A stretch of 64,000 nucleotides of DNA from Piscinibacter gummiphilus (lineage in GTDB: Bacteria; Pseudomonadota; Gammaproteobacteria; Burkholderiales; Burkholderiaceae_C): positions 6,334,097 through 6,398,096 of the forward strand of contig NZ_CP015118.1 in NCBI RefSeq assembly GCF_002116905.1, given 5' to 3'. Every line of letters starts with the position of its first letter. The stretch's first letter is position 1. The translations under genes and the position numbers were made by a program. The notes beneath the pieces were generated by a model. The model searched no databases. It saw nothing but the letters and a program-made list of their open reading frames with translations, and was not told where the DNA came from. Positions 43,269 through 52,223 of this stretch are shown in pieces.

Positions 43269-45317
43269 ATGACCCCATACCCCCACCTCCTCGCCCCCCT
43301 GGACCTCGGCTTCACGACCCTGAGGAACCGCGTGTTGATGGGCAGCATGCACACCGGCCTGGAAGACGGCCGCCGGCATTTCGCGGCCATGGCGGCCTTC
43401 TTCGCCGAACGGGCGCGGGGCGGCGTGGGCCTGATGGTGACGGGAGGCTTCTCGCCGAACATCGAAGGCTGGGTGAAGCCCTTCGGCGGCACGCTGGCCA
43501 CCTCGGGCGCGGCGAGACGCCACAGGCAGGTGACCGACGCGGTGCACGCCGAGGGCGGCAAGATCGCGCTGCAGATCCTGCACACGGGCCGCTACGGCTA
43601 CAGCCCGCTGTGCGTGGCGCCGTCGCGCCTCCAGTCGCCCATCTCGCCGTTCACGCCACGCGAACTCAGCGCACGGGGCATCGAGCGGCAGATCCGCGCC
43701 TTCGTGCGCTGCGCCTCGCTCGCGCGCGACGCGGGGTACGACGGCGTCGAGATCATGGGCAGCGAGGGCTACCTGATCAACCAGTTCCTCGTCACGCACA
43801 CGAATCACCGCACCGACGAGTGGGGCGGCGCCTACGAGAACCGCATGCGCCTCGCGCTCGAGATCGTGCGCCGCGTGCGCGAGGCGACCGGCCCCGACTT
43901 CATCCTCATCTACCGCCTCTCGATGCTGGACCTGATCCCCGACGGCAGCTCGTGGCCTGAGGCGGTGCAGCTCGCAAAGGCCATCGCGGCCGCGGGCGCC
44001 ACGATCATCAACACGGGCATCGGCTGGCACGAGGCGCGGGTGCCCACCATCGCGACGAGCGTGCCGCGCGGCGCGTTCGCGTGGGTCACGCAGAAGATGC
44101 GGCGCGAGTTGCACGCCGCGGGTGTCACCATCCCGCTGATCACCAGCAACCGCATCAACACGCCCGAGGTGGCCGAGGAGATCCTCGCCGACGGCTGCGC
44201 CGACATGGTCAGCATGGCGCGCCCGCTGCTGGCCGACGCCGAGTTCGTCAACAAGGCCGCGCGGGGGGAGGGCGCCGACATCAACACCTGCATCGCCTGC
44301 AACCAGGCGTGCCTGGACCACACCTTCAAGGCGCAGCTGGCCTCGTGCCTCGTGAACCCGCGGGCCGGGCACGAAACGACGCTCGTGATCGCGCCCGCCG
44401 TGAAGAAGAAGCGCGTGGCCGTCGTGGGCGCGGGCCCGGCGGGGCTCGCGGCCGCCACCACCCTCGCCGAACGGGGCCATGACGTGCACCTGTTCGAGGC
44501 CGCCAACGCCATCGGCGGCCAGTTCAACATGGCCAGCCGCGTGCCGGGCAAGGAGGAGTTCGTCGAGACCCTCCGCTACTTCACGCGGCGGCTCGCCGCG
44601 ACCGGCGTGTCGGTGTTCCTCGAGACCCGCGTGGATGCCGAGCGGCTGGCCGCGGGCGGCTACGACGACGTGGTGCTCGCGACCGGCGTGCGGCCGCGCG
44701 ACCCGCGCATCCCGGGGAGCGACGGCCCCAACGTGCTCAGCTACGTCGACGTGCTGCTGCACGGCCGCCACGTGGGCCCGCGCGTGGCGATCGTGGGCGC
44801 CGGCGGCATCGGCTTCGACGTGGCCGAGTACCTCGTCACGCCCCCCGGCCACTCGCCCGCGCTGGACCTGGCCGCGTGGCAGGCCGAATGGGGCGTGGCG
44901 GACCCGGCCACGGTGCGGGGCGGCGTCGTGCGCGCCGCGCCCGAACCGCCGGTTCGCCAGGTGACGCTGCTGCAGCGCAAGGCCGGCAAGCTGGGCAAGG
45001 GCCTCGGCAAGACCACGGGCTGGATCCACCGGGCGGCGCTCGCGATGAAGTCGGTGGAGATGATCGGCGGCGTCAACTACGAGCGCATCGGACCGCAGGG
45101 CCTGTTCGTCACCTTCGGCGAGGACCGGCGCGACGGCACGCTGATCGAGTGCGACACGGTGGTGCTGTGCGCCGGGCAGGAGCCGCTGCGCGAGTTGCTC
45201 GAACCGCTGCGGGCCGCGGGGGTGTCGACCCACGTGATCGGCGGAGCCGACGAGGCGGCCGAGCTCGACGCGAAGCGGGCCATCGCGCAGGGGACGCGGC
45301 TGGCCGCGCGGCTCTGA
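43269..45317 (+). CDS. fadH: 2,4-dienoyl-CoA reductase-like FMN/FAD/[4Fe-4S] oxidoreductase (FadH family)
   Basis: FadH reduces 2,4-dienoyl-CoA intermediates from polyunsaturated fatty acids with NADPH. The 682-residue protein has an N-terminal FMN TIM barrel (NADH:flavin oxidoreductase; GRYGYSPLC and the EIMGSEGYLINQFLVTHTN block), a [4Fe-4S] Cys cluster CIACNQACLDH around residue 340, and an FAD/NAD domain starting VAVVGAGPAGLAAATTLAERGH with the second nucleotide site VAIVGAGGIGFDVAEYL. ATG 43269 is preferred to a TTG two codons earlier. Length and domain order match FadH, but related dehydrogenases share this build. Confidence 0.85.
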   Translation: MTPYPHLLAPLDLGFTTLRNRVLMGSMHTGLEDGRRHFAAMAAFFAERARGGVGLMVTGGFSPNIEGWVKPFGGTLATSGAARRHRQVTDAVHAEGGKIALQILHTGRYGYSPLCVAPSRLQSPISPFTPRELSARGIERQIRAFVRCASLARDAGYDGVEIMGSEGYLINQFLVTHTNHRTDEWGGAYENRMRLALEIVRRVREATGPDFILIYRLSMLDLIPDGSSWPEAVQLAKAIAAAGATIINTGIGWHEARVPTIATSVPRGAFAWVTQKMRRELHAAGVTIPLITSNRINTPEVAEEILADGCADMVSMARPLLADAEFVNKAARGEGADINTCIACNQACLDHTFKAQLASCLVNPRAGHETTLVIAPAVKKKRVAVVGAGPAGLAAATTLAERGHDVHLFEAANAIGGQFNMASRVPGKEEFVETLRYFTRRLAATGVSVFLETRVDAERLAAGGYDDVVLATGVRPRDPRIPGSDGPNVLSYVDVLLHGRHVGPRVAIVGAGGIGFDVAEYLVTPPGHSPALDLAAWQAEWGVADPATVRGGVVRAAPEPPVRQVTLLQRKAGKLGKGLGKTTGWIHRAALAMKSVEMIGGVNYERIGPQGLFVTFGEDRRDGTLIECDTVVLCAGQEPLRELLEPLRAAGVSTHVIGGADEAAELDAKRAIAQGTRLAARL

Positions 45318-45332
45318 ACCTCGCGGAACACG

Positions 45333-45351
45333 CGCTCTGCCAGACAGAGCG
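45333..45351. promoter_or_regulatory. dyad CGCTCTG-N5-CAGAGCG, first copy
   Basis: CGCTCTG (45333-45339) and CAGAGCG (45345-45351) are perfect seven-base arms around CCAGA. A near-identical dyad recurs at 45437-45455 (CGCTCTG-CCGGG-CAGAACG). Both lie in the 157-base gap between fadH and the lipoprotein hydrolase gene, which suggests a two-site operator. Confidence 0.5.
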
Positions 45352-45422
45352 ATCCTGTCGCGGCCGGGACCGTCCGCGACGGGAAACTCCCGAGGCCCGC
45401 CGGAGGGGCGAGGCATAGGCTC

Positions 45423-45462
45423 GTGGGTCCGGCACACGCTCTGCCGGGCAGAACGAACCCAC
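45423..45462. promoter_or_regulatory. nested dyad upstream of the lipoprotein hydrolase gene, second copy
   Basis: The inner arms CGCTCTG (45437-45443) and CAGAACG (45449-45455) repeat the dyad at 45333, and outer arms GTGGGT (45423-45428) and ACCCAC (45457-45462) enclose it. The element ends at the AGGAG ribosome-binding site of the gene starting at 45475, so it could act as an operator or as an mRNA hairpin. Confidence 0.5.
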
Positions 45463-45474
45463 AGGAGCTCCGAC

Positions 45475-46941
45475 ATGCTGTATCCCCAGACATCCCGCTG
45501 GCTCGCACTGGCCGCGGCGGCCGCCACCACGTTCACCCTGTCCGCCTGCGGCGGCGACGACGACCCGGCACCGGCCGAGGAAACCCGCGCGCAGGACAGC
45601 CGCGTGTTCACGATCAAGCCGACCGATGCGACGGCCACCACCTTCGCGGCCGTGACCGGTGGCGACGCCGACTCGGCGGAATCGCGCCGCTGGGCCGGCG
45701 TGCTCGGCGGGTCCTCTTACCAGATCGAGGTGCCGAAGACCTGGAACGGCAAGCTCGTGATGTACGCCCATGGCTACGCGGGCACCGGCACGGTCGTCGG
45801 CGTGCAGACCCTCGGCGACGGGCTGCGCCGGCACCTGCTGAGCCTGGGCTACGCCTGGGCCGCGTCCAGCTACAGCAAGAACTTCTACGACGTGCGCGCC
45901 GGCATCGAGGACACCAACGCGCTCGCGCTCGAGTTCCCGAAGATCGCGGCCGCCAAAGGCCTCGCGAACCCCACGCCCACCAAGACGTTCATCATCGGCC
46001 ACTCCATGGGCGGCCACATCGCCGCGGCGGCCGTCGAGGACGAGACCTTCGCCACCGCCAACCACAAGGTGAAGTACAACGGCGCCGTGCCCATGTGCGG
46101 CGTGACGGGCGACACCGAGCTGTTCGACTACCTCGGTGCCGCGCAGATCGCGGCGCACGGCCTGGCCGGCGCGGCCACCACGCCCACCACCGGCTGGGAA
46201 GGCATCAAGGGCGCCGTGGGCGCCAAGCTGTTCACCGCAGCCGCCCTGACCCCCGCCGGCCAGTACGCGTTCACCGCCGACGGCCTGAAGTGGGCCGCCG
46301 TGATGCAGAACCTGACTGGCGGCGCGCGTCCCATGTTCGACCTGGGCGTGGCGGGCTACTACACCACGGTGGTCTGGAGCACGTTCGGCGGCGACGGCAC
46401 CGTCAACGGCATCTACAACCGCTTCGGCGCGGACACGAACCGCTTCACGTACCGCATCGACAACGACCCGGTCACGAGCGCCACCCTCAACGCCGGCGCG
46501 CAGAAGCTGACGGCCGCGGCGGACTACAACCGCAAGCGCAGCGATGGCCTGCGCTGGGTGCCCAAGGTGAACGGCGAGTTCAAGGTGCCGGTCGTCACCA
46601 TCCACACGCTGGGCGACATGTACGTGCCGTTCAGCATGGAGCAGATCTACCGCAACCGGGCCGAGGCGAAGGGCAACGGCGGCTGGCTGGTGCAGCGCGC
46701 CATCCGGGGCATCGCCCACTGCGACTTCTCGGCCGCCGAACAGACCGAGGCCTTCGACGCCATGGTGGCCTGGGAAGCCGGCGGTCCGCGGCCGGCGGGC
46801 GACGACGTGCTCACGCCCACCACCGTCGCCAACCCGAGCTACGGCTGCACCTTCACCCGGGACGCGGCCACGGCCAACGGCGATTCGGCCGACCTCGTCA
46901 CCCTGCGCAACGGGCTGAAGGTGGCCAAGCCCTGCGTCTGA
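45475..46941 (+). CDS. lipoprotein alpha/beta hydrolase
   Basis: The 488-residue protein starts with a lipoprotein signal (WLALAAAAATTFTLSACGG; lipobox LSAC, lipidated Cys at about 25) and an acidic linker. The alpha/beta-hydrolase core has an oxyanion-type GKLVMYAHGYAGTG, the nucleophile GHSMGGHIAAA (about residue 177), and a conserved His in RGIAHCDFS. The closest named class is uncertain: PHB-depolymerase-like or tannase/feruloyl-type esterases are options. ATG 45475 follows AGGAG. It is preceded by two matching dyads. Confidence 0.8.
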   Translation: MLYPQTSRWLALAAAAATTFTLSACGGDDDPAPAEETRAQDSRVFTIKPTDATATTFAAVTGGDADSAESRRWAGVLGGSSYQIEVPKTWNGKLVMYAHGYAGTGTVVGVQTLGDGLRRHLLSLGYAWAASSYSKNFYDVRAGIEDTNALALEFPKIAAAKGLANPTPTKTFIIGHSMGGHIAAAAVEDETFATANHKVKYNGAVPMCGVTGDTELFDYLGAAQIAAHGLAGAATTPTTGWEGIKGAVGAKLFTAAALTPAGQYAFTADGLKWAAVMQNLTGGARPMFDLGVAGYYTTVVWSTFGGDGTVNGIYNRFGADTNRFTYRIDNDPVTSATLNAGAQKLTAAADYNRKRSDGLRWVPKVNGEFKVPVVTIHTLGDMYVPFSMEQIYRNRAEAKGNGGWLVQRAIRGIAHCDFSAAEQTEAFDAMVAWEAGGPRPAGDDVLTPTTVANPSYGCTFTRDAATANGDSADLVTLRNGLKVAKPCV

Positions 46942-46950
46942 CGACGGGCG

Positions 46951-48951
46951 TCAGCCCCGCCCGAGCAGCTTGCCTTCCGCGAGGGCGAGTGGCTCGGGCA
47001 GCCCCGACAGCACGAGGGTGTCGCCCGCGGCCAGCCTGAGCTGGTCGTCGGGGCGGGTCACGGCGCCCGAGGCGCGCCGCACCGACACCACGCTGACGCC
47101 GAGCGCGTGCAGCGCCAGCGATTCGAGCGTCTCGCCCAGGCTGGCCGCGGCCGGCGGCAGGCTCACGCTGAGCAGCCGGGCCTGCTGTCGTTCGTCCACC
47201 GTGTCGTCGTCGGCGCCGTGGAAGTAGCCGCGCAGCAGGCCGTAGCGCGCGTCGCGCTGGTCCTGCACCACGCGGATCACGCGCCGCATGGGCACGCCCA
47301 CCAGCGCGAGGGCGTGGCTCGCGAGCATCAGCGAGCCCTCGATGGTCTCGGGCACCACGCCGGTGGCGCCGGCCGCCTGCAGGCGTTCGATGTCGGTGTC
47401 GTCGCGCGTGCGCACGATCACCGGCACCTTCGGTGCGTGCTCCTGCACGAGGTGCAGGATCTTCAGCGCCGACAGCGTGTCGTGGTAGCTGACCACCACC
47501 GCACTCGCCCGCGCGAGACCCGCGGCCATCAGGCTCTGCAGCCGGGCCGCGTCACCGAACACCACGCTCTGGCCGGCGGCCGTGGCCTGGCGCACGCGGT
47601 CGGGGTCCAGGTCGAGTGCCATGTACGGGATGTGCTCGTGCTCCAGCAGCCGGGCGAGGTTCTGCCCGCTGCGGCCGTAGCCGGCGATGATGATGTGGGC
47701 CTCGGTGTTGATGGCGCGCTTGGCGATGCGCGTCATCGCGACGGACTGCATCAGCCAGTCGCTGGAGCTCAGCCGCATCACGATGCGGTTGCTGTACATG
47801 ATCAGGAACGGCGTTGCGAGCATCGACAGCACCATGCTCGCGAGCACGGGGCTGTGCAGCCGCTCGGGTATCAGGTTCTGCGCCGTGGCCATCGACAGCA
47901 GCACGAAGCCGAACTCACCGGCCTGCGCGAGGTAGAGGCCGGTGCGCAGCGCCACCCCGGGCTGGGCGCCGAAGGCCTTCGCGAGGCCGGCCACCAGCGC
48001 GAACTTGAACACCACCGGCAGCAGGCTCAGGACCAGCACGAGGCCCCAGCGCTGCATCACGATCTCGGCGTCGAGCTTCATGCCGATGGTGATGAAGAAG
48101 AGGCCCAGCAGCACGTCGTGGAACGGGCGAATGTCGGTCTCCACCTGGTGCTTGTACTCCGTCTCGGCGATCAGCATGCCTGCGACGAAGGCGCCGAGCG
48201 CGAGGGACAGCCCCGCGTGTTCGGTCAGCCAGGCGAGGCCCAGCGTCACGAGCAGCAGGTTCAGCATGAACAGCTCCTCGCTGCGCCGGCGCGCGACGAT
48301 GGTGAGCCACCAGCGCATCACCTTCTGCCCGCCCACGAGCAGCACGGTGAGCAGCGCCGCGGCCTTCAGGGCGGCGAACGCGAGCGACTGCATCAGCACC
48401 TCGGGCGACGAGCCCAGGGCCGGGATCAACACCAGCAGCGGCACCACGGCCAGATCCTGGAACAGCAGCACGCCCATGACCCGGCGGCCGTGTTCGGACT
48501 CCAGCTCGAGCCGCTCGGCCATCAGCTTGACCACGATGGCCGTGCTGCTCATCGCGAGCGCCCCGCCGAGCGCCACCGCGCTCTGCCAGCCGAGACCCCA
48601 GGACCGGCCCGCCATGGCGAACCCCCAGGCGAGCAGCACGTTGCCGGCCACGGCCGCGGCGATGGTCAGCGTCACCTGGCTCAGGCCCAGGCCGAACACC
48701 AGCGTGCGCATGCTGCGCAGCTTGGGCAGGTTGAACTCGAGCCCGATCACGAACATCAGGAACACCACCCCGAACTCGGCGAGGTAGGTGACCGACGAGG
48801 AGTCCTTCGCGAGTGCCAGCGCGTTGGGCCCGATCACCACCCCGACGGCGAGGTAGCCCAGCATGGGCGGCAGCTTGAGCGTGCGGCACAGCGCCACGCC
48901 GCCGACCGCGGCCACCAGGTACAACAACGCCAGTTCGAGGGTGGATGCCAT
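46951..48951 (-). CDS. monovalent cation:proton antiporter-2 (KefB/KefC-like)
   Basis: CPA2 antiporters exchange K+ or Na+ for protons across the inner membrane. The 666-residue protein has about 12 membrane segments in the first 390 residues, with the CPA2 blocks LGYLAVGVVIGPNAL, AMSSTAIVVKLM, LLFQDLAVVPLLVLIP and the ion-site QAGEFGFVLL; then a TrkA-N/RCK domain (IIIAGYGRSGQNLARLLEHE, about 412) and a TrkA-C domain near the end. The ancillary KefF/KefG gene is not adjacent. It diverges from kdsD. Confidence 0.9.
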   Translation of the reverse strand: MASTLELALLYLVAAVGGVALCRTLKLPPMLGYLAVGVVIGPNALALAKDSSSVTYLAEFGVVFLMFVIGLEFNLPKLRSMRTLVFGLGLSQVTLTIAAAVAGNVLLAWGFAMAGRSWGLGWQSAVALGGALAMSSTAIVVKLMAERLELESEHGRRVMGVLLFQDLAVVPLLVLIPALGSSPEVLMQSLAFAALKAAALLTVLLVGGQKVMRWWLTIVARRRSEELFMLNLLLVTLGLAWLTEHAGLSLALGAFVAGMLIAETEYKHQVETDIRPFHDVLLGLFFITIGMKLDAEIVMQRWGLVLVLSLLPVVFKFALVAGLAKAFGAQPGVALRTGLYLAQAGEFGFVLLSMATAQNLIPERLHSPVLASMVLSMLATPFLIMYSNRIVMRLSSSDWLMQSVAMTRIAKRAINTEAHIIIAGYGRSGQNLARLLEHEHIPYMALDLDPDRVRQATAAGQSVVFGDAARLQSLMAAGLARASAVVVSYHDTLSALKILHLVQEHAPKVPVIVRTRDDTDIERLQAAGATGVVPETIEGSLMLASHALALVGVPMRRVIRVVQDQRDARYGLLRGYFHGADDDTVDERQQARLLSVSLPPAAASLGETLESLALHALGVSVVSVRRASGAVTRPDDQLRLAAGDTLVLSGLPEPLALAEGKLLGRG

Positions 48952-49017
48952 CGGGGGGGACGGGAAGGGGGAGGGTGCCTACAATCGCTCCATCCTACTG
49001 GACCCCAGCCCCGCACC

Positions 49018-50019
49018 GTGTCTCCTGCCAACGCCACTCCTGAAACTTTCGACGCCGAGCGCGCCCTGCGCCTGGCCCGGGAAACGTTCGACATCGAGTC
49101 GAAGGCCCTGCTCGGCCTGAAGGCGCGCCAGGGCGAGGGCTTCACCCGCGCCGTGCTGGCCGTGCTGCAGTGCACCGGCCGGGTGGTGGTGATGGGCATG
49201 GGCAAGAGCGGGCACGTGGGCCGCAAGATCGCCGCCACGCTCGCCTCCACCGGCACCCCCGCGATGTTCGTGCACCCCGCCGAGGCCAGCCACGGCGACC
49301 TGGGCATGGTGACGCCGGGCGACGTGGTGCTCGCCATCTCGAACTCGGGCGAAAGCGACGAACTCGCGGCCATCCTGCCGGCGCTCAAGCGCGTGGGCAT
49401 CACGCTCGTCGCGATGACCGGCCGCGCCGGCTCGTCGCTCGCGAATCACGCCGACCTGGTGCTCGACAGCGGCGTCGACGAGGAAGCCTGCCCGCTCAAC
49501 CTCGCCCCCACCGCCAGCACCACCGCGCAGATGGCCCTGGGCGACGCCCTGGCCGTGGCGCTGCTCGACGCCCGCGGCTTCCGCGAGGAAGACTTCGCCC
49601 GCTCGCACCCCGGCGGGGCGCTGGGCCGCAAGCTGCTCACGCACGTGCGCGACGTGATGCGCTCCGGCGACGAGGTGCCCGGCGTGCCCCCCGACACGTC
49701 CTTCGTCGACATGATGAAGGAAATGACCCGCAAGGGCCTCGGCGCCACCGCGGTGGTCGACCCCGCCGGCCAGGTGCTCGGCATCTTCACCGACGGCGAC
49801 CTGCGCCGCCTCGTCGAGAGCGGCCAGGACCTGCGCGGCCTCACCGCCCGCGAAGCCATGCACCCGAAACCCCGCCTGGTGCGTGCCGACGCGCTCGCGG
49901 TCGAGGCCGCCGACCTGATGGAACAGCACCGCATCACCAGCGTGCTGGTGGTGGACGCCGCGGGTGTGCTCGTCGGCGCCCTCAACACCAACGACCTGAT
50001 GCGAGCCAAGGTCATCTGA
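49018..50019 (+). CDS. kdsD: D-arabinose 5-phosphate isomerase
   Basis: KdsD interconverts ribulose 5-phosphate and arabinose 5-phosphate, the first step to Kdo of lipopolysaccharide. The 333-residue product has a SIS domain (VVVMGMGKSGHVGRKIAATLASTGTPAMFVHP and ISNSGESDEL) and two CBS domains (about 205-333). The start is a GTG at 49018; its stop overlaps the kdsC start by one base (TGATG). TACAAT at 48980-48985 could be its -10. Confidence 0.93.
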   Translation: MSPANATPETFDAERALRLARETFDIESKALLGLKARQGEGFTRAVLAVLQCTGRVVVMGMGKSGHVGRKIAATLASTGTPAMFVHPAEASHGDLGMVTPGDVVLAISNSGESDELAAILPALKRVGITLVAMTGRAGSSLANHADLVLDSGVDEEACPLNLAPTASTTAQMALGDALAVALLDARGFREEDFARSHPGGALGRKLLTHVRDVMRSGDEVPGVPPDTSFVDMMKEMTRKGLGATAVVDPAGQVLGIFTDGDLRRLVESGQDLRGLTAREAMHPKPRLVRADALAVEAADLMEQHRITSVLVVDAAGVLVGALNTNDLMRAKVI

Positions 50020-50594
50020 TGGCCACCACGCTCACACCGGTCCTGTCCTTTCCGCCCGAGGTGCTGCTGAAGGCCCAGGGCATCCGCGCCTGCATCTTCG
50101 ACGTCGACGGCGTGCTCACCGACGGGCGCATCTACATCGGCGCGAACGGCGAGGAGTTCAAGGCCTTCAACACGCTCGACGGCCACGGCCTGAAGCTGCT
50201 GGCGCAGGGCGGCGTCGAACCCGTCGTGATCACCGGCCGGGACTCCCCGGCGGTGCGCCGGCGCGTGGCCGACCTCGGTATCCGCCACGCCGTGTACGGC
50301 GCCCACGACAAGCTCGCCGCGGCGAACGGGCTGCTGGCCACCCTGCAACTCGACTGGTCGCAGATGGGCGCCATCGGCGACGACTGGCCCGACCTGCCGC
50401 TGATGACCCGCACCGGCTTCGCCTGCGCGCCAGCCAACGCCCACGCCGAAGTGCTGGCCATCGCCCACCATGTGACGCAGGCCCGCGGCGGCTACGGTGC
50501 GGCGCGCGAGTGCTGCGACCTGCTGCTGACGGCCGTGGGCGCGTACGCCCGCCTGCTGCACGGCCACCTGACCACCCTCGACGGCACCCCGTGA
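50019..50594 (+). CDS. kdsC: 3-deoxy-D-manno-octulosonate 8-phosphate phosphatase
   Basis: KdsC removes the phosphate from Kdo-8-phosphate. The 191-residue HAD phosphatase has the nucleophile motif IFDVDGVLTDGRIY, motif II ITGRDSPAV and motif IV GAIGDDWPDLPLM. It is coupled to kdsD by a one-base overlap and to lptC by GTGA. Confidence 0.94.
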   Translation: MATTLTPVLSFPPEVLLKAQGIRACIFDVDGVLTDGRIYIGANGEEFKAFNTLDGHGLKLLAQGGVEPVVITGRDSPAVRRRVADLGIRHAVYGAHDKLAAANGLLATLQLDWSQMGAIGDDWPDLPLMTRTGFACAPANAHAEVLAIAHHVTQARGGYGAARECCDLLLTAVGAYARLLHGHLTTLDGTP

Positions 50595-51262
50595 GCTTCG
50601 CGGACACCCAGCCCACCCTCGCACCGCCGGCCGTCGATCCGGCGCCGGCGCCCGCGCGCCAGCCGTGGCACTGGCAGCTGCTGCAGCTCGCCACCACGTA
50701 CCTGCCGGTGATGCTGATGGCGCTGTTGGCGCTCTGCACCTGGTGGCTGGTGAAGAACACCGCCCCGGTCGTCGACGAACGCCCCGTGGCGGCGCCGAGG
50801 CACGTGCCCGACTACCAGATGAACAACTTCTCGGTGCAGCGGTACACGCCGGCCGGCACGCTCGAGGCGCAGATCGAAGGCACCGAGCTGCGCCACTACC
50901 CCGACGACGACACCGTCGAGGTCGACCAGGTGCGCCTGCGCGCCATCGACGAGGAAGGCCGCGCCTCGGTCGCCACCGCGCGCCAGGCCCTGACCAACGG
51001 TGCCGCCACCGAAGTGCAGCTGCTCGGCCAGGCCGAGCTGATGCGCGAGGCCACCGACAAGGAAGCCGCCATCTACTTCCGCAGCGAGTTCCTGCACGCC
51101 TTCCTCGACACCGAACGGGTGTTCTCCGACAAGCCGGTGACGGTCACGCAGGGCGGCACCCAGCTGCGCGCCGACGGCATGGAGTACACCCACTCGGACG
51201 GCGTGATCCGCTTCAGCGGGCGCACCCGCGCGGTGTTCGAGCCGCGTCCGTCGAAACCATGA
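50591..51262 (+). CDS. lptC: LPS export protein LptC
   Basis: LptC is the inner-membrane-anchored periplasmic protein that takes lipopolysaccharide from LptBFG and passes it to LptA. The 223-residue product begins at GTG 50591, has one membrane anchor (about 36-56, TYLPVMLMALLALCTWWLV) and a beta-jellyroll C-terminus of the LptC type (YQMNNFSVQRYTPAGTLEAQIEG; VTQGGTQLRADGMEYTHSDG). lptA and lptB, usually next, are absent here; an SDR gene follows with ATGA overlap. Confidence 0.87.
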   Translation: MSFADTQPTLAPPAVDPAPAPARQPWHWQLLQLATTYLPVMLMALLALCTWWLVKNTAPVVDERPVAAPRHVPDYQMNNFSVQRYTPAGTLEAQIEGTELRHYPDDDTVEVDQVRLRAIDEEGRASVATARQALTNGAATEVQLLGQAELMREATDKEAAIYFRSEFLHAFLDTERVFSDKPVTVTQGGTQLRADGMEYTHSDGVIRFSGRTRAVFEPRPSKP

Positions 51263-52038
51263 GTTCGGCGCCGCTGGTCTTCATCACGGGGGCGTCGAGC
51301 GGCATCGGCCAGGCCCTGGCGCGCCGCTACCACCAGGCCGGCTGGCGCCTCGCGCTCGTGGCACGCCGCGGGGCCGAGGTCGAGGCCTGGGCGCGCAGCG
51401 AGGGCATCCCGCCGGAACGCTGCACCGTCTACCCGGCCGACGTGCGCGACCTCGACGCCATCGCCGGGGCCGGCCGTGCGTGCATCGAGGCCCAGGGCCT
51501 GCCCGACGTGGTGATCGCCAACGCGGGCATCAGCCTCGGCATCGACACGGCGATCTTCGAAGACCTCGAGGTCATGCGCCGCACCTACGAGACCAACAAC
51601 CTCGGCATGGCGGCCACGTTCCAGCCCTTCATCACGCCCATGCGCCAGCGCGGGTCAGGCCGCCTCGTGGGCATCGCAAGCGTCGCGGGCATCCGCGGCC
51701 TGCCGGGACACGGGGCCTACTGCTCCAGCAAGGCCGCCGTGATCAGCTACCTCGAGAGCCTGCGCGGGGAACTGCACGGCTCGGGCGTGCGCGTGGTCAC
51801 CGTGCTGCCGGGCTACATCGCCACGCCGCTCACGGCGGCGAACCGGTACAGCATGCCGTTCCTGATGCAACCGGACGCGTTCGCCGACCGGGCCTTCGAC
51901 ACCATCGCGGCAGGGCGCAGCTACCGCGTGATCCCGTGGCAGATGGGGGTGGTGGCCAAGCTGATGCGGGCCTTGCCGAATGTGGTGTTCGATCGGCTGC
52001 TGGTGGGGCGAGAACGGAAGCACCGCGCGGGGGAGTGA
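51259..52038 (+). CDS. short-chain dehydrogenase/reductase
   Basis: The 259-residue SDR shows the nucleotide-binding FITGASSGIGQALARRY, IANAGIS, the catalytic Ser in GIASVAGIRG and the YxxxK motif in YCSSKAAV. Substrate unknown. It is coupled to lptC by ATGA overlap and ends the kdsD-kdsC-lptC transcript, which stops at a palindrome with a U-tract at 52074-52150. In relatives I recall SDR genes at this place followed by lptA-lptB. Confidence 0.9.
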   Translation: MSSAPLVFITGASSGIGQALARRYHQAGWRLALVARRGAEVEAWARSEGIPPERCTVYPADVRDLDAIAGAGRACIEAQGLPDVVIANAGISLGIDTAIFEDLEVMRRTYETNNLGMAATFQPFITPMRQRGSGRLVGIASVAGIRGLPGHGAYCSSKAAVISYLESLRGELHGSGVRVVTVLPGYIATPLTAANRYSMPFLMQPDAFADRAFDTIAAGRSYRVIPWQMGVVAKLMRALPNVVFDRLLVGRERKHRAGE

Positions 52039-52073
52039 TCGTCCCGCGGGCCACCGAGGCCCGAAAAGCAAAT

Positions 52074-52150
52074 GTCATCCCGGCGCAGGCCGGGACCCTG
52101 GGCGCATCAACGGATGCACAAGGTCCCGGCCTGCGCCGGGATGACTTTTT
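52074..52150 (+). repeat. REP-like palindrome, copy 2, acting as terminator
   Basis: Perfect 24-base arms, 52074-52097 and 52122-52145 (left arm GTCATCCCGGCG, then CAGGCCGGGACC), share their core with the element at 14981-15044. Five T residues (52146-52150) follow on the + strand, so this copy can act as the intrinsic terminator of the kdsD-SDR transcript. Confidence 0.8.
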
Positions 52151-52167
52151 CTTGGGAAGGCCCCATG

Positions 52168-52200
52168 AAAAAAGGCGGCAGCGCCTTCGCGCCTGCCGCC
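52168..52200 (-). terminator. intrinsic terminator of the RRM protein gene
   Basis: On the minus strand GGCGGCAGG...GCTGCCGCC forms a stem with a small loop and is followed by six U (bases 52173-52168). It is about 25 bases after the stop of the glycine-rich RNA-binding protein gene. Confidence 0.8.
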
Positions 52201-52223
52201 TTCTCGCTGGGTCTGATCAGGGA

